A stretch of 64,000 nt of DNA from Phytophthora quininea (GCA_011947345.1 JAAVTG010000071.1:40659-104658), one strand, 5' to 3'; shown: positions 1-11,477, counted from the stretch's first letter. Numbers and translations are program-made. Notes: generated by a model from the letters alone, not told the origin.

Positions 1-915
1 AGCCGCCGGTGGTGGGGTGTCAGCTCCGACCGAGTAGCTCGAGGTCGGGGTTGACGGGGTTGCCTTGGTTGGGTGTGTACCCAGGGGTTTGTCCTTTCCA
101 ATGGGGCTCTTGCGAGCGCTTGACCGCTTCCTGTAGCGGGGGCTTGAGGGGTTGAGGGCGATCACCGGCCACAAATCTCCGGGGCCTTAGCAACAGCGAG
201 GGTGGGCCAATATACTTCCCGTGCCCCGATGACCGCTTGTGTACTAGAAGGCAAAATCGACTCTCCGTTTGTTCCTTATGCTTCCTCCTTGCCTATCCTG
301 TACCCTACATCGTTCCTACGTGGCCTTGCGTCTTACTTGATTCATTCCCTTCGCATCCCGCCTGAAACTGGCCGCACCGTAGGTCTCCATGTGGGTGAAA
401 CTCCGTCACATCATGTCCCGACCTGAGTTCCATCATACACCATTGGTGATCGCAGTCGATGAGTGATGGTACGCTGAATGATTGTAACCATTCCTGATCG
501 CGGTCCGTGAGTGAAGGTCAGAGAACCCATATCAGGAAGAATCCAGTGGGCATCCCTTCGCGTGACTACCCATCACTCAACAATCGCGTTTTCTCCAGGC
601 CGCTTCTCCACACTGTTGGAAGCAGTGATATTCAAAGTGCTCATGAAAGTGCTCACAAATTTGTTGGCGCAAGACGCACATAAATGACATACTGTAGAAC
701 ACATAACCACTCTCCCTACACATTTGTATTACCCAGTTCGCAGACAAGCAGTAAGCAAGGCGGCCCCAGCAAACGCTCGCGTTGTGTCTTTAGGCCTCAA
801 TTGAGTCAGCTCCATGCTGGCTCTGGATGCTGCAGATGACCTCACGATATGTTCCCCAGAAGAAATTGTAAAGATCCTAGTGCCCCCACCCTCCCCTCTG
901 TTGCTTTGACTAAGG
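1..915. other. Unassigned, probably transposon-derived DNA
   Basis: I recognise no gene here. Open frames are short and match no family I know. Around 440-525 there is a degenerate short repeat built on 'tgatcgcNgtc..tgagtgaNggt'. The segment leads directly into the 916-1060 repeat, which has a counterpart at 7719-7848 in a Gypsy-type element, so at least its right part is probably an old retroelement remnant. Confidence 0.4.
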
Positions 916-1060
916 TTTGTGGTGTGGAGATTTCTCCAAGACCCAGCAACCAGCTGTCGCTTCCGCTATTGGCTGATAAAGGGGATCCAGCTGGACCAAT
1001 GGCGACGTGAGGCGAAGGTTCGTTGAAGGTCGCTATCCTGAGGTGGTCACTATTGCGAAC
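916..1060 (+). repeat. Inverted-repeat copy 1 (about 130 bp homologous to 7719-7848)
   Basis: Read on the plus strand, this stretch matches the reverse complement of 7719-7848 at roughly 85% by eye. A long exact core includes gagatttctccaagaccc. Copy 1 has an extra ~16 bp (cctgaggtggtcacta). Homology continues up to 'gcgaac' and stops where the proposed Helitron end begins at 1063. The two copies probably come from separate insertions of one retroelement family in opposite orientations. Confidence 0.75.
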
Positions 1061-1062
1061 TA

Positions 1063-1089
1063 CTAGCCAAGTGCCGCCGCTATGCGGCA
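1063..1089 (-). other. Helitron 3' terminus: hairpin plus CTAG
   Basis: On the minus strand the stem TGCCGC (1089-1084) pairs with GCGGCA (1077-1072) around a 6-nt loop. CTTGG and then the terminal CTAG (1066-1063) follow, and the host strand continues with T. A hairpin close to a CTRR end is the termination signal of Helitrons. The end coincides with the point where homology between the flanking inverted repeats stops. Confidence 0.6.
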
Positions 1090-1317
1090 GTGGTTTATGG
1101 TTGGATGCAGCTGTGTGGACCGCCCGCCTCCGCTACGCTTCGGCGGGATGATTTAGCTTTTACACGGATTACTAAGTAGTGCAATCTAAAACGTACAGGC
1201 GTATAAAATGCTTTATAAACACATGAAAATTGCCAAGTGCCATTTGTCCAACATAAAGCTAGGTTCTAGTTCGTAGTGGCAAGCTACTACATCTAGCCTA
1301 GAAATGCACCTCGACTC

Positions 1318-2850
1318 CTAATCGAAAATCTGCGTGTACACGATGTTTCTCGTGTACACTCCTCCGTCCGGGTCTACGAACTCTGGATACTCAATCAATG
1401 CCTTGAACTTGCTTCGGGAGGTCACGCGAGACAACGCCACATACAACTGGCCATGCGAAAAGCACGGAGAAGCCAAGTACAGCCCCAAGTTTAACACCGT
1501 CTGACCTTGGGCCTTGTTAATCGTCATGGCGAATGCTGGTTGCACGGGGAACTGCTTTCGTCGTAGCCGGAAGGGGAAATCGGAGTTGTCGTCGTCGCTC
1601 ACGAACATAATTCTCGGGATGAGTACTTCTTGGCCTGTTCGTTCTCCAGCCATAATTGTTGCTCTAATGACGTGGTCCTTCAAGTCGACGATCCGTAGAC
1701 GCGTTCCGTTGCACAGTCCAAGATCCGGGTTCAGATTTCTCATCATCATGATGGGGATGCCCTTCTTAAGCAACAGTCTGTGAGGTGGAATCCCGTTCAT
1801 GTTCACCGAGTGGAGGAACTCCTGCTCGAAAAACGTTCCGTCGTCATCCTCCATCGAGTCCACCGACAAATACTCCCGCGCTGTCTCCGGAAGTCGAGCT
1901 GCGACTGCCTCGTTGATTCTCCGTACCGTCTCGTTCGTAGTCCTCAAAATGGTCCGACTGGCAAAATATTCATCCGTCGCAACCTCCGGATTCGCAATGT
2001 CGGCATACATTGCGTCAATGATGCCGGTCATACCCCTTGGTATTGCCCCTGGAGCTATTTCCTCGTCCTCGTCGTTTTCTACAGGAGGATTCGGGGTCAG
2101 CATATAAGCACGAATTTTGGTGTAGTCATTGCCAAGGTCAGCACGTTTTTCATGCGGACCTTCCCCAACGGCAAGCACAAAATCAGAGAAAGAGAGGATA
2201 TTCTTGTCGCTTTCTCCTGTCCCCTCGCTCCTAATGCGCATGTTCTGCGTTAATCAAACCTGCAAAAAGTATCTCCACAGAGGCGATTCCTTTATACACG
2301 CGTTGATCGTTTCTGCAGGCGTGCTTCTCTTCACGACAGGAAGGATCTGGCGGAAATCTCCTGAGAGGACAAAAATCTTTCCGCCGAAAGGCTCCCTGGG
2401 GTTATCCATAACGTTCCGTAGCGTTCGGTCGACAACCTCAAACGCGTGGCGATGCGTCATCGGAGCTTCATCTTAAATTACCAAATTGGTCTGCTGGATA
2501 AGCTTGCGCAGATGCGATTATTTCAAAATCGAACATGTAGAATCCTTGTCCAGTTTCAGCGGAATTTTGAAAGTAGAATGAGTCGTACGCCCGCCCATGA
2601 GAAGTAGATATGCAATTCCACTGGACGCACCCTAAATCTTTCTCGCTTTTAGCGTCTCAAACATCACCATAGTCTCTCGTGTAGACTGATGGAGACCCCG
2701 ATGTTTATGCGCTATGTCTATGTCTCGATTCAATTTCTTATAGAATTGGTCCCACAACGCACGGACGTCGCTTGGCATCTGAAAACTCGCAGCCTCTGTC
2801 ATGCAATTGACCCACTCTTTATCGTTGTCTAGTTATTCCAAATAGAACGC
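1318..2850 (-). pseudogene. Helitron PIF1-type helicase domain, P-loop deleted
   Basis: This is the helicase half of the RepHel protein. Reading from 2850 down there is a linker typical of Helitrons (DKEWVNCMTEAASF), then '[20 protein letters not shown]', motif II 'DEAPM' (~2475), 'GDFRQILPVV' (~2350), 'FAMTINKAQGQT' (~1525) and 'GQLYVALSRVTSR' (~1430). The Walker A segment that should precede ASSGIA is missing; the frame runs from the linker straight into ASSGIA after a stop. There is an in-frame TAA just before DEAPM and a TGA at 2254-2256 between the two helicase blocks. The 307-codon C-terminal part (2241-1318) is uninterrupted. Without a P-loop the product could not hydrolyse ATP, so this copy cannot move by itself. 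Confidence 0.88.
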
Positions 2851-3029
2851 TGCACCCCATAATTTGGAGCACCACACCGCTGATTGACCGTAAATCCTTG
2901 AATGATGTTGGCCCTTTTTGATTACAGAGCAATATTCAGAGGAAAAACATCTCGGCATTCCCGGGGGCACATGAACCATTCTTCAGAGTGACGCTCTATA
3001 CTGTGTGTGTCGAAACCACTGCTTCTTTT

Positions 3030-4545
3030 TTAAACGAACTCCTTGGATATGTCTTTGTATAGCATCGTCTTCGTGATCTGGTTCTCTGGGCGTCGCTCTG
3101 ACATAATTAGAAAAAACCTCGTGATGTGAGGCGCGTGCGCGCTTCTTTCCACAATCGCATTCGGGTCTTCTCTTACGTCGAAATGAAGCATATGCTCTCT
3201 CTCAAATGCACGGTAAGTTGCACGACAGAGTGAGTTTTCCCTTGAACCGCGTAATTCAGTAGCCGGATGCACGCCTCCACAGGGGAAATATACCGAGCAT
3301 CTAAATATCGCAGGATTTCGTTTGGCTCCTCGCTCAGGCGTTGCTCAGACGGACGACCATTGCCCGAATCAACGACGACGATTGTCATGACGGTTCTATC
3401 TGATCCCTTGTACACGTACTTGTAAATATATTTGACCGCGGTGATTCCAGTACAAACCTCTGCGTTAATGTGGCAATCGTACTTCTGAGAGAAGTACGGG
3501 TTATAGAGGACCACCCACTTTTTGTAGTGGCATTATCATACTGCCGCCCTTTGAACTTTAGAACTCCCGCATTCCGCTCGCGGCGTTTATACTCTGGATA
3601 TCTATTCACATCCGCCTGAGTTGCCGTATTCAACTTTTTCGGGAAACCTTTGGAGCACTTTCCATTTTCATGCAAGCGCAATCGGGATTTAGGGCACCAC
3701 ATGGACCATGAATCATACACGTCATCACGGTCTTGTAAAGATCAGGGTTGGTCGCCTCGTCGGGTATTTCGGCGGACACCATCGCATCCATCACTATTCA
3801 GCTTCGCGGCTTATCCTGATCATCCAGAATAATCAATATGTGTGCATGCGGCAGACCTCGTTTCTGAAAATCCACAACGCAAATCCAAGCGCGAACACGG
3901 CCAAACACACCGGCGTCCAAATCTGCAAGTAATTCCTGCAACTTCTGGTTCCAGACATGCGCAACGATATCCGGACGGTTCTGTGCCGTCTGTCCTTCCG
4001 ACTGCTCACTTGTAATTTCACTCCACTCTGGGTTGCAAGTCATCGTCATGAAAATATCTGGCTTACCGTACTCAGTTGCAATTGTCATGGAGTCCTTGTA
4101 GCATTTGTACATGTACCGGGGACTACCAGTATATGTCGCTGGTAGATTCCGCCGCAAGCCATACTGGTTCAGGAAATGTTTTTGCTGACGGCCCCCGGAA
4201 CCCGCGTGGTTCTCCTCATCTTGCATTTCAACCGCACTCTCGTTGATGTAGGCGTCTTACACCTCTGTACAGGTCCGCGCGGATATCTTTCTGGTTATTC
4301 GCAACCCACCTTAAACTATCCTGCTCCACTTTAGCTCGTTGATCCACACACGAATTGCTGAAAAAGCCGACCACCGAGATGTAGCACTGATCCATCACCC
4401 GGCTTAGGGAAAAAAAAGCCGTAAACTCTCGAAGAGACATCTTCGGCTCCTCCCGACGTATCTGGCCGTTTGGATAGGTATCGATGAAAGACCAACCTAA
4501 CTCTCCACTTGGAAAAAGCAACGGGTACTGGAGTGGATCGTACAT
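3030..4545 (-). pseudogene. Helitron Rep (HUH nuclease) domain, frameshifted
   Basis: This is the rolling-circle replication initiator half of the Helitron protein. It begins with the conserved entry 'DPLQYPLLFPSGELGW' (~4540). It continues with 'YMYKCYKDSM...PDIFMTMTCNPEW' (~4120-4030) and the metal-binding HUH motif 'GLPHAHILII' (~3840). The catalytic tyrosine segment 'KYIYKYVYKGSD' lies at ~3420. The HUH histidines and the Y..K..Y tyrosine motif are intact. The domain is nevertheless spread over at least four frames (4545-4228, 4226-3798, 3720-3385, 3514-3173, 3272-3030). Rep normally nicks one strand of donor and target DNA. Downstream it should fuse to the helicase. Confidence 0.88.
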
Positions 4546-4578
4546 CGGGTTCGTCTCGAATAAACGGAGGAGACGCCG

Positions 4579-6101
4579 CTACTTCGTGTAGATGATAAGG
4601 TCTCTGTGTTTGTCGAGGTGTCCGCCCTCCACCAATGTCGCCTCAACCTCAGACACGGTTGGTAAATTTGTTGTGCCAGGTCGCCAGCGATCCACGTACA
4701 GGTTAAACCGGAGATCCACGATCTCTTTCCCATCTGCTACTTCTTTCCGAAGGAGCTCTCCAAAATTCAAGAACTGCTGCCCGAAAGGATTTATTGTTGC
4801 CATCATGTGCTCCATGGCACCTTGGATCCTGTACGTGTAAACACCGCGCTGCCCCTGCACCGATGTATCCTCTCTCACGCGTTGAATGGCGGAGCTATCA
4901 CTTCTAGACGCCCCGATGGACGTGAAAGCAAACACCTGATTGTACGCACAGATGTGTTCTCTGAACTCCTGCTCTCGATAAAAGTCGTGGAGGTAATTGG
5001 GAGCTGATTTCAATCCCGGTAGTTGTACCTTTCCCGTCAGACAACATGAGAAAGCAGATTCACCCGGCCATTTCCAGGCCCCACACGAAGCACACTGTAT
5101 CTGATCTAGAAGCTTGTGCAGACCGTCTTCAACATTTTTCCCAGACACCTTGAACTGCAGAAGCTCTCGTAGTTACAGAGTGTGTGATCGCGTCGAGGGC
5201 AACGGTTTCCAACCCGCCTGTTCTCGTTTTCAGCCCCGCGTCGCTCCGCACGCTGTGCCTCCGTTTGGGCGTCATGCCTCTTTCGACACCGCAATGTATC
5301 ACTTTCCAGAGCTGCCTCCCTCTCGTGGTTTCCTTGGAGTATATGTCGAATTTCATGATCGATGCGACTACGTTCACGTTCCGCCTCACGCTCGGCTTCT
5401 GTCAGGAGCGATCGTCGAGATTCTTGGCTTGCTCGCGCTTCCTCCTGGCGACTTGTTCGTTCCTCTTCAGTCTCGTCATTGCGCCTAGCCTCCTGATAGA
5501 CGCGATCACGCTCTCGAACTTCCTCCTGCGCCTCCTCGGTTCGATTTGCACGCCGAGCTTCTTGGTACAATCTGTCATGTTCTCTCCTGGTCTGAACTTG
5601 GTCTTCTTTCTTCCTGGCTCGTCGAATCCGCTGCAGCTCTCGATTCCGTGTCCGAGTACGTTCTTTCTGAGATGCGGTCATGTTGGCTCTCCGTTTCCGC
5701 GCGTTCTCGGCTTTCTTCGCACGGATCCTCTCCGCTTCGTCTGGTTCAGGTATTACCGCACTTGGTGCAGGAGTTGCCACAGTCACGGGGACAATTTCTC
5801 CCACAGACTCGGCGTAACGTCGTTGATGTTCTGCTGGGTCATCTTCCTCCTGTTTACCTTCTTGATCGCCATCTATGTCGACAGATGGGGCTTGGACCTC
5901 CCGAGTTGTGATGTGGTCCGCGTTCAACGTTAACGCTTCCAGAGCCTTGTTAAGATTGCATCGCCTGCTACTTCGTCTTCGTTGGCGCTTCCGCTTGTCC
6001 GCTCGATCCTCAGGTCCGCATGGAGCCGCGTTAACACGTTCGTTCTCCCGCAACTCTTTTTCTATGTCCTCGCGCGTCTGCTTGCGCTTGGGTCGCGCCA
6101 T
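4579..6101 (-). pseudogene. Helitron N-terminal region with Arg-rich repeats
   Basis: The likely start is the ATG at 6101 (MARPKRKQTREDIEKEL), in a frame open until 5106. The first ~330 residues are extremely rich in Arg, Glu and Gln. They contain loosely repeated ~23-residue units of the type 'R..R.LYQEARR', similar to the STPR-like repeats found at the start of many Helitron and other transposon proteins. The region is probably helical and DNA-binding. The coding sense continues in another frame from 5148 to 4579 ('CASCGAWKWPGES..F.CC.GKV'), the usual Cys-containing block before the Rep domain. One frame break lies near 5110-5150. Protein family and orientation agree with the rest of the Helitron. 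Confidence 0.75.
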
Positions 6102-6929
6102 GGCGTCCTGCGGACACGAAACAGAGCCACACAGCTCGTTAGACATTACGTCTAAGTACGTCCACACTTTTATATGCAGGTTGGAGTCTTGATCTCGGAT
6201 CTTGGGTCTTTGCGTCGTTTTTGTTGAGTGCGTTTGCATCTGCGTACTGCCTGGCGTGTCAGCTCCCTTCGAAATAAGCCGCAAACATATCCCGCCTACA
6301 ACATACCCAAAAATGGGTACGGAGTGGTTTTTGCTGCACCATAAATGGCACCGTCGGCAAGTCCAGGTTTGAGCGCCCGGGCAGTACTGAGAGTCTTCGT
6401 GCGATATCCGTTGCACATCGCTTTTCAGCGGAAGCTCGACATCAACAGGTTGAAAGCTTCGGGTAAATTTGGCCAATAGGCAGGCGCCATAGTGTGCTCT
6501 CACTCAGAGTGGGTGGTGGGCCGCAGCCCCTTAGCACGACACCCCCAGCGCAAGAGCTGGGCCATATACTTCACCCTAACTTCCTCCCAGGAGTCTAGGA
6601 CTGTCTGTGCGTGGTGGCTTCGTCTCCACTTAAGTCTAACATGCATACATGCAACGCATCTTTCCGCCCGCGCGCGCTTCTTCTTTTGAATTTGGGGGCG
6701 AACGTCCCAGTAAAGTACGAATGCATTGGTGTGGTACACCTTCTCGGGCCGCCTTCGCTCCGCTTGGCAGCGAATGGCTGAAACTTGTCTTGATCCATGG
6801 GAGCCACCTTCGCTGGCGCTCGGCAGCCAATGGCAGCGCCTGATCTTGTCCATCGAAACTCGGCGACGGACCGACCGACAGACTGACAGACAAACGGACA
6901 GACAGCATGTTTGCTGTAGTAGTCTAAGA
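6102..6929 (-). other. Helitron 5' non-coding region with tetranucleotide tract
   Basis: This leader runs from the proposed 5' terminus (6929-6913, TCTTAGACTACTACAGC on the minus strand) to the ATG at 6101. At about 6865-6905 there is an imperfect (GACA)n tract. Between about 6745 and 6850 two ~50-bp segments are near-duplicates, both of the form 'ccttcgct...ggcagc.aatggc...cttgtc'. Frames running through here on the minus strand (up to 257 codons, 7273-6500) cross the proposed element end and have no recognisable domain, so I do not call them genes. Confidence 0.5.
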
Positions 6930-7718
6930 TTCCGGCGGAAGCGGGATAAACCTCTGGAAATGGAAGCGCAAACTCCGCGCATCCTATGGGAAAACAACCT
7001 TCTAGATGAGACCCTGACCAGCGTGTCGCCCTTTTCGACAGAGCGTGGTGTGGCGTAGGAGTCCAATGAACTTTCGCTAATGTAGCAGCGAGCTTCCGCA
7101 CACAACAACACACCTTCCAGAACGGTAGGCGAATTTTGGGCGTAATCTGAAGGGACCAGATTCGACCCTGCCCGAGCTGGTGTGTCTTTCGCCCACTGAC
7201 TACGCTTGCTAGCAATATACACGAGCGTAACAGGCACGAACTTTCGCCTGTACGTCCAAACACTCTCACACACTCAAAACCCCGTGGCACCAGCAGACGA
7301 AGGTTGCCTAGTCCCGTGGACTCTCTTACGGGGCGCCGGAGTATAACTCCGGCTGGAAGTCACGTTGGAATGCGACTCTAGCACTCCACACAAGGGTTCT
7401 GTCACCCAACCCCTATTAATAGGGTCAAACCAAAATACACTCTAACTACCACTCTTCACTCTTGGCCTGACCAAACGAACACTCACTTCACGAAGGTCTG
7501 TGTTCGCTGGCAGGCATAACCCAACACAAAGGGCAAGGTGCTTACCTAGGACGCTTAGCCACTTGGGAAGTCGGGGGAAAATTCTGCTTTGTTAGTATCG
7601 CCCTCTCGGGCTCTTACTCTCTAAATCTACTCTTCCCGATGATTCTATACAAATATCAAGTGCAATACGAGCGGCGCCGTCAGAGCCACCCATCCGAAGA
7701 TTTAACGACCAGGTAATG
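6930..7718. other. Unassigned; possible LTR remnant
   Basis: I see no gene. A sequence resembling a primer-binding site lies on the minus strand at about 7295-7280 (TGGTGCCACGGGG), which would follow an LTR occupying the DNA to its right. Orientation and position would suit the 3' LTR of the minus-strand Gypsy remnant at 7.7-11.8 kb. I could not define TG...CA ends or a partner copy, so this stays a guess. Confidence 0.3.
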
Positions 7719-7848
7719 GTTCGCAATAGCGACCATCAACGAACCTTCGCCGCGTGTCGTAATCGGTCCGGCTCGATCCTTGTTATCAGCCAATAGCGGA
7801 GTCGACAGTTGGTTGCTGGGTCTTGGAGAAATCTCCGCACCACAACTG
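7719..7848 (-). repeat. Inverted-repeat copy 2 (homologous to 916-1060)
   Basis: This is the minus-strand counterpart of the repeat at 916-1060. Translated on the minus strand, both copies give nearly the same peptide (EISPRPSNQL..PLLAD). This may be conservation of a reading frame or simply of the nucleotides. It lies just upstream of the start of the plus-strand antisense ORF at 8140. Confidence 0.7.
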
Positions 7849-8139
7849 CCATTGGCGAGGCTCGAACCACTACTCGCTGGTGAGCGCTTCGGCGCCCTCA
7901 TCCCATGGGCGGCTTCGTCGGGTGCGCTGCTTCCCGTGCTATGCAGGCTGCCGGCCTCCTGACACCTCCGTCTTCGTCGGTCAGTCGCTCCCGAGTTCGA
8001 TCTTTCTCTGTATACTGACGCTGGTGGCCTGCAGGCTCCAGGCGTCGATTCTATCGACACAAAGAATGTTCCGCCGACCTCCGAGCTGTCTGGCGGGTCG
8101 ACCGGCGTCCCTTCTCCGCCTACATCGATCGTTGTGGCC

Positions 8140-11100
8140 ATGACGCGGGATTTCACTGTGGATACAACACTCCCGGGTGTCAGCGAAGACACGCTGAGGG
8201 ATCTACTGGATGAATCGTCGGCGTCTGCTTCAGAGCGGACCATCGCGGTCACGGGGTAACCAGTTAGCGGACTTGGCGAAGGTTCTCATTCGTGCCCACT
8301 CTTATCCGCCGGGCATGACGGGCTCTGCGTACTGGTGGCGTCTTGACGCCGTTCGCTCCGTGTCGTACGTTGCTGCGGCCGCCACGAACATTTCCCTCGC
8401 TCGACCAGATGCGCAGAAAGAAGCTGGACGATTAAGCTCCCGTCTGGAATTTGCCCACCTGGCCCAAGTTGCTTTGCACAACGCGTTGATGAAGGAGAAG
8501 AACATTCGGGAGAACGCCGAGGTGTTTGCGCGTCAGGCGACGGCGGAGACCACAGAGCTCAAGAAGCAGCTGAAGATCGCGACGGAGACTGGGACGGCCT
8601 ACTACAAGCGAGCTCTTGACGTCCAAGCGTCGCTGGATGCTCGCACCGAGAATTTGCCCAAGCTCCCCGCTCTTCTGCAGGTCAGCGAGGATTCCGCGCG
8701 CAGTCTCCAGAAACATCTAGCCAAGGAGTGTGAAGTCTTCAAGGCGTTGCTGTCCGCTAACACAATTCGGGTCGACAAGTTGACTCACCTGCTGTCGCTG
8801 CTGATCGCGGGCGATTTGTCAGACGTCCAGGCGCTCCGAACAAAGGAAGAGGTTTAGGCTGGGCGCATCCAGCGTCTTCGCCGCACCAATGCTATTCTTC
8901 GCGAACCCGTTAGTCTCCAGTCTCAGGGCCCTGATACTCTTGCGATCGCCGTCGAAGGTTCGTTTCCTGCTCCATGTTTGTCTCCGCTGTTCGAATTATT
9001 CATTCTCACCATTGGCGATGTTTCCCAGGTATTGCGTTGGGCAACATCGAGTTCGAGGTTCTGGACTTGGATCAAGAGACGGTTGGCATTCTGGACCAGG
9101 TCCAACAGCGTGACGCTACTACTGGGACATCTACACCGCTGGAGGAGTTGGTCGCAAAGGCCGTCCACCATGCCAAGAACCCGAACAAGCTTCGACGTCT
9201 TCGCCAGTCGGTGTGCGACAGTGATGATGACGGAGAGGAGTTTGAAGATTCGTTCGGGGCATCTCAAGCTTCTGCTGGGTCTAACGATGGTCCTCACTCG
9301 TCTTGGCGAGGACTCATTGGGTCATTTCGCTGCCGCGGGGTTACGGACGGGCCTGGCGTTTCGGGCGAGCCGTCGCCTAGCCGTCGTCGTCGCCTGATGA
9401 AACCCAAGCGCTGGAAGAAGCGACTCGACCGCAGTCGTCCTCGTAAGAAGCGTCGCTCGTCGTCTGGTCCAATCTCCATAACTCCAGCGGTATTTGCGGG
9501 ACAGTCAAGGTCTGGCGTGGGGCCCTCCCGTTCTAGAACTCCTCGCGAATCATCGTCTGGCGATGCTTCTGCTTTGGGCGGCCCGGCTTCTAGCATTCCA
9601 GCATGTGACGAAGATTTAAGCCAAGCTGCGTCGTCTGTCGCTCCTCTGGCAGCGCCTGAAGCTAGGAAAGCCTCTGGTCCTATCGTGCCACCATCGCCTG
9701 CCACATCTACTACCCGCCAAGCTTCGCTTCTGGCCAGGATCACTGCTACTGGGCGTGGTCGATCTCCGCAGACCTCCAGCGATCTTATCCGCTGGTCGCT
9801 CGGCGAGGAATGCCTCGCCGGCAAGTTGCTGAACGGGGTGAGTTTAAGGCCTCACTGTTGGTCGAGCAAGAAGCTGCGCCCGGCTCTGAAGTGCTGAGGA
9901 TGCTGTCGAAGATTCGTCGGTTGCTAGTTCACGCTTGAGCGTCGTTGATCTCGCCGTTGAAGCTCCCTATGCTGCGTCTGTGGCTGGCTCTGCTGCCTTC
10001 GAACCAAACGACGGCAAAGCTTCCTCGGTGCCCCAGGTCTCTGCTACTGCCTTCTACTGTCGGGTCTCTCGATGGCTTTCTCACTGTTCTCTCCTCTGGT
10101 GTGGCATTTCGTGGGGTCTTCGCTTTTGGTAGAGTCTCTATGGCGCCCACATCGGGTGGAATTTCTTTGCTGCCAGTTCAACCAGAGGCTTCGCTGACGG
10201 ATGGATCTGCGGTAACTCAGCCAGCCAGCCACTCCAACATCCGTGGCGGGTGATACTCCGTTTACTGTTGATTCGTCGGGATCTTCGCTGCCGATTTTTC
10301 TCGTGAATTATCGCTTCCTGTGCCGACCGGTGGAGTTGCGTCGAGCGTTGATACCGGCGAAGCTTCGTCCGCAGTTCCTCGAGCGGTGTCGGCCGGGGCT
10401 AATTCTAGCGGAACCTCGGCAGCAGCAGTGACGCCTTCAACTCGGTCAACCCATCGTCGTCCTGGCGTGCAGCTTATAGTAACCTTCGCGCGGGGTGCTA
10501 ATCCGCGTTGCACTACGCCAAATGCTGAGTTCCCAGTGCCACCGCCTGGTCCCAGCCCGCTGATTCCTGCGCAGGCAAAGTTTCCTTCGTCCCTGCTCCT
10601 TTTGCGCGTCCGAAGTTTGACAGGCTCGCGGCCGATCGCTGCTGGAACAGGATTTTGTACTCGTGCCTGCCGACACCGAATGCAGCCAACACGGTCGCTC
10701 CTTGCTCCCCGGAAGGTATCCACACCTTCAATAACTCCCGGAATCAGGCCCACCCGTACCAGAAACTGCTCAGGCTCCTTCCAGACCGTGCAAGTGTCTT
10801 CGACAGTCGCCAGCAGGACCTCGACCGGGCCATCTCACGTCGAGCGTCAATTTCTTTGCGATATTTCCTTTTGTGGCGGAGTCTGCGTGACGTCGATGCG
10901 CAACGTGATCTTGGGTCCGCTCTGCGGGAGCGTCACCATTGGATCCCCCAAGCATACGTTGAGAATGGCCTGCGAGCCTACGCTAGCAACCTAAGCCACG
11001 ACCCCGACATGCTTCACTACCGAATCGGCGCTTGGGTCAAGTACTTGACTGCGCGTAAGAAGCGCGTAGACAACCTTTGTGTCCACGTGAAGCGGACTTT

Positions 11101-11477
11101 CTGGAATGACTGGCTGCTTGGGGATCAGGAGAAACCGAGGTGGAGGAGCGCGTGTTAGTCCCGAGTTAATCTTCGACCAGTCCGTGCCGGTGATGTTGAT
11201 GGAAAATCTCACGTAGTTGCCTGGAAGCGACGGTTGGGTTGGCAAAGTTTCGACGCTGGACCGTATCCAGACTTGGCGTGACTGCTGAATGAATCGGCCA
11301 GAAATTCACCCGTTCAACACTATCTTCCTCCCATGCAACCCGAAGGCGTATGTCTTTGTCCCACACGGGTTGACCCCAGGGACGGTCGGCGAGCGGATCG
11401 ACATCGATCCCGAAGTTCTGCCATGCGAAGTCGCTGCCAACTGGGACCACAATTTTTCCGAAGTTCGCGCCGCCTGA
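8140..11477 (+). pseudogene. Antisense additional ORF of a Gypsy element (copy 3)
   Basis: A long degenerate gene runs convergent to the retroelement integrase remnant at 11834-11589. It starts at an ATG (8140, MTRDFTVDTTLPG) and continues through several frames to 'WDHNFSEVRAA' at 11477, about 1,100 codons. Regions in order: an acidic start; a helical, coiled-coil-like part (8270-8857); a Ser/Pro-rich linker with a strong nuclear-localisation-like stretch 'PKRWKKRLDRSRPRKKRR' (~9400-9455); and a C-terminal part. The C-terminal part aligns with the antisense ORF of Gypsy-B. 'LRERHHWIPQA...W.KYLTARKKR' (~10925-11070) corresponds to 'LWERMHWVAGA...WQAYSAQRKRR' there, and 'HPFNTIFLPCNPKAYVFVP' (~11305-11365) to 'HPYNTHFRPCNPEFPLFVP'. 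A stop at 8857 and several frame breaks show decay. Function unknown; I recognise no named domain. Confidence 0.65.

Larger units (their letters stand above)
1063..6929 (-). mobile_element. Helitron rolling-circle transposon, decayed
   Basis: The element reads from 6929 (5' end) to 1063 (3' end) on the minus strand. Its 5' terminus reads TCTTAGACTACTACAGC, resembling the TC-starting, TACTA-rich start of Helitrons. Its 3' terminus is a 6-bp stem (TGCCGC/GCGGCA) followed after 5 nt by CTAG, fitting the CTRR rule. The flanking host bases are A (1062) and T (6930), as expected for insertion between A and T without duplication. The coding part holds an N-terminal basic region, a HUH Rep domain and a PIF1-type helicase, all on the minus strand and all broken. 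The size (~5.9 kb) fits an autonomous Helitron with deletions. The coding content is secure; the exact ends are inferred from motifs. Confidence 0.7.

Noticed and set aside
202..426. 74-codon plus-strand open frame near the left edge
   Set aside because: No family resemblance, no start context, and similar short frames are expected by chance.
1063..1150. Second hairpin CCCGCC...GGCGGG at ~1123-1150 as the Helitron end
   Set aside because: No CTRR follows it at a suitable distance, and the CTAG at 1063 coincides with the loss of flanking homology.
5114..5933. Long plus-strand frames (up to 249 codons) opposite the Helitron N-terminal region
   Set aside because: They mirror the Arg/Glu-rich minus-strand coding sequence; their Leu/Ser/Pro composition is the typical antisense shadow.
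6500..7290. Two overlapping minus-strand frames of 257 and 231 codons
   Set aside because: They cross the proposed Helitron 5' end and contain no recognisable domain.
7280..7295. TGGTGCC-type primer-binding site on the minus strand
   Set aside because: Short match only; no LTR boundary or partner found, so not called as a feature.
9294..9824. 176-codon minus-strand frame
   Set aside because: Antisense of the Ser/Arg-rich linker of the plus-strand antisense-ORF copy, which has homology support while this has none.
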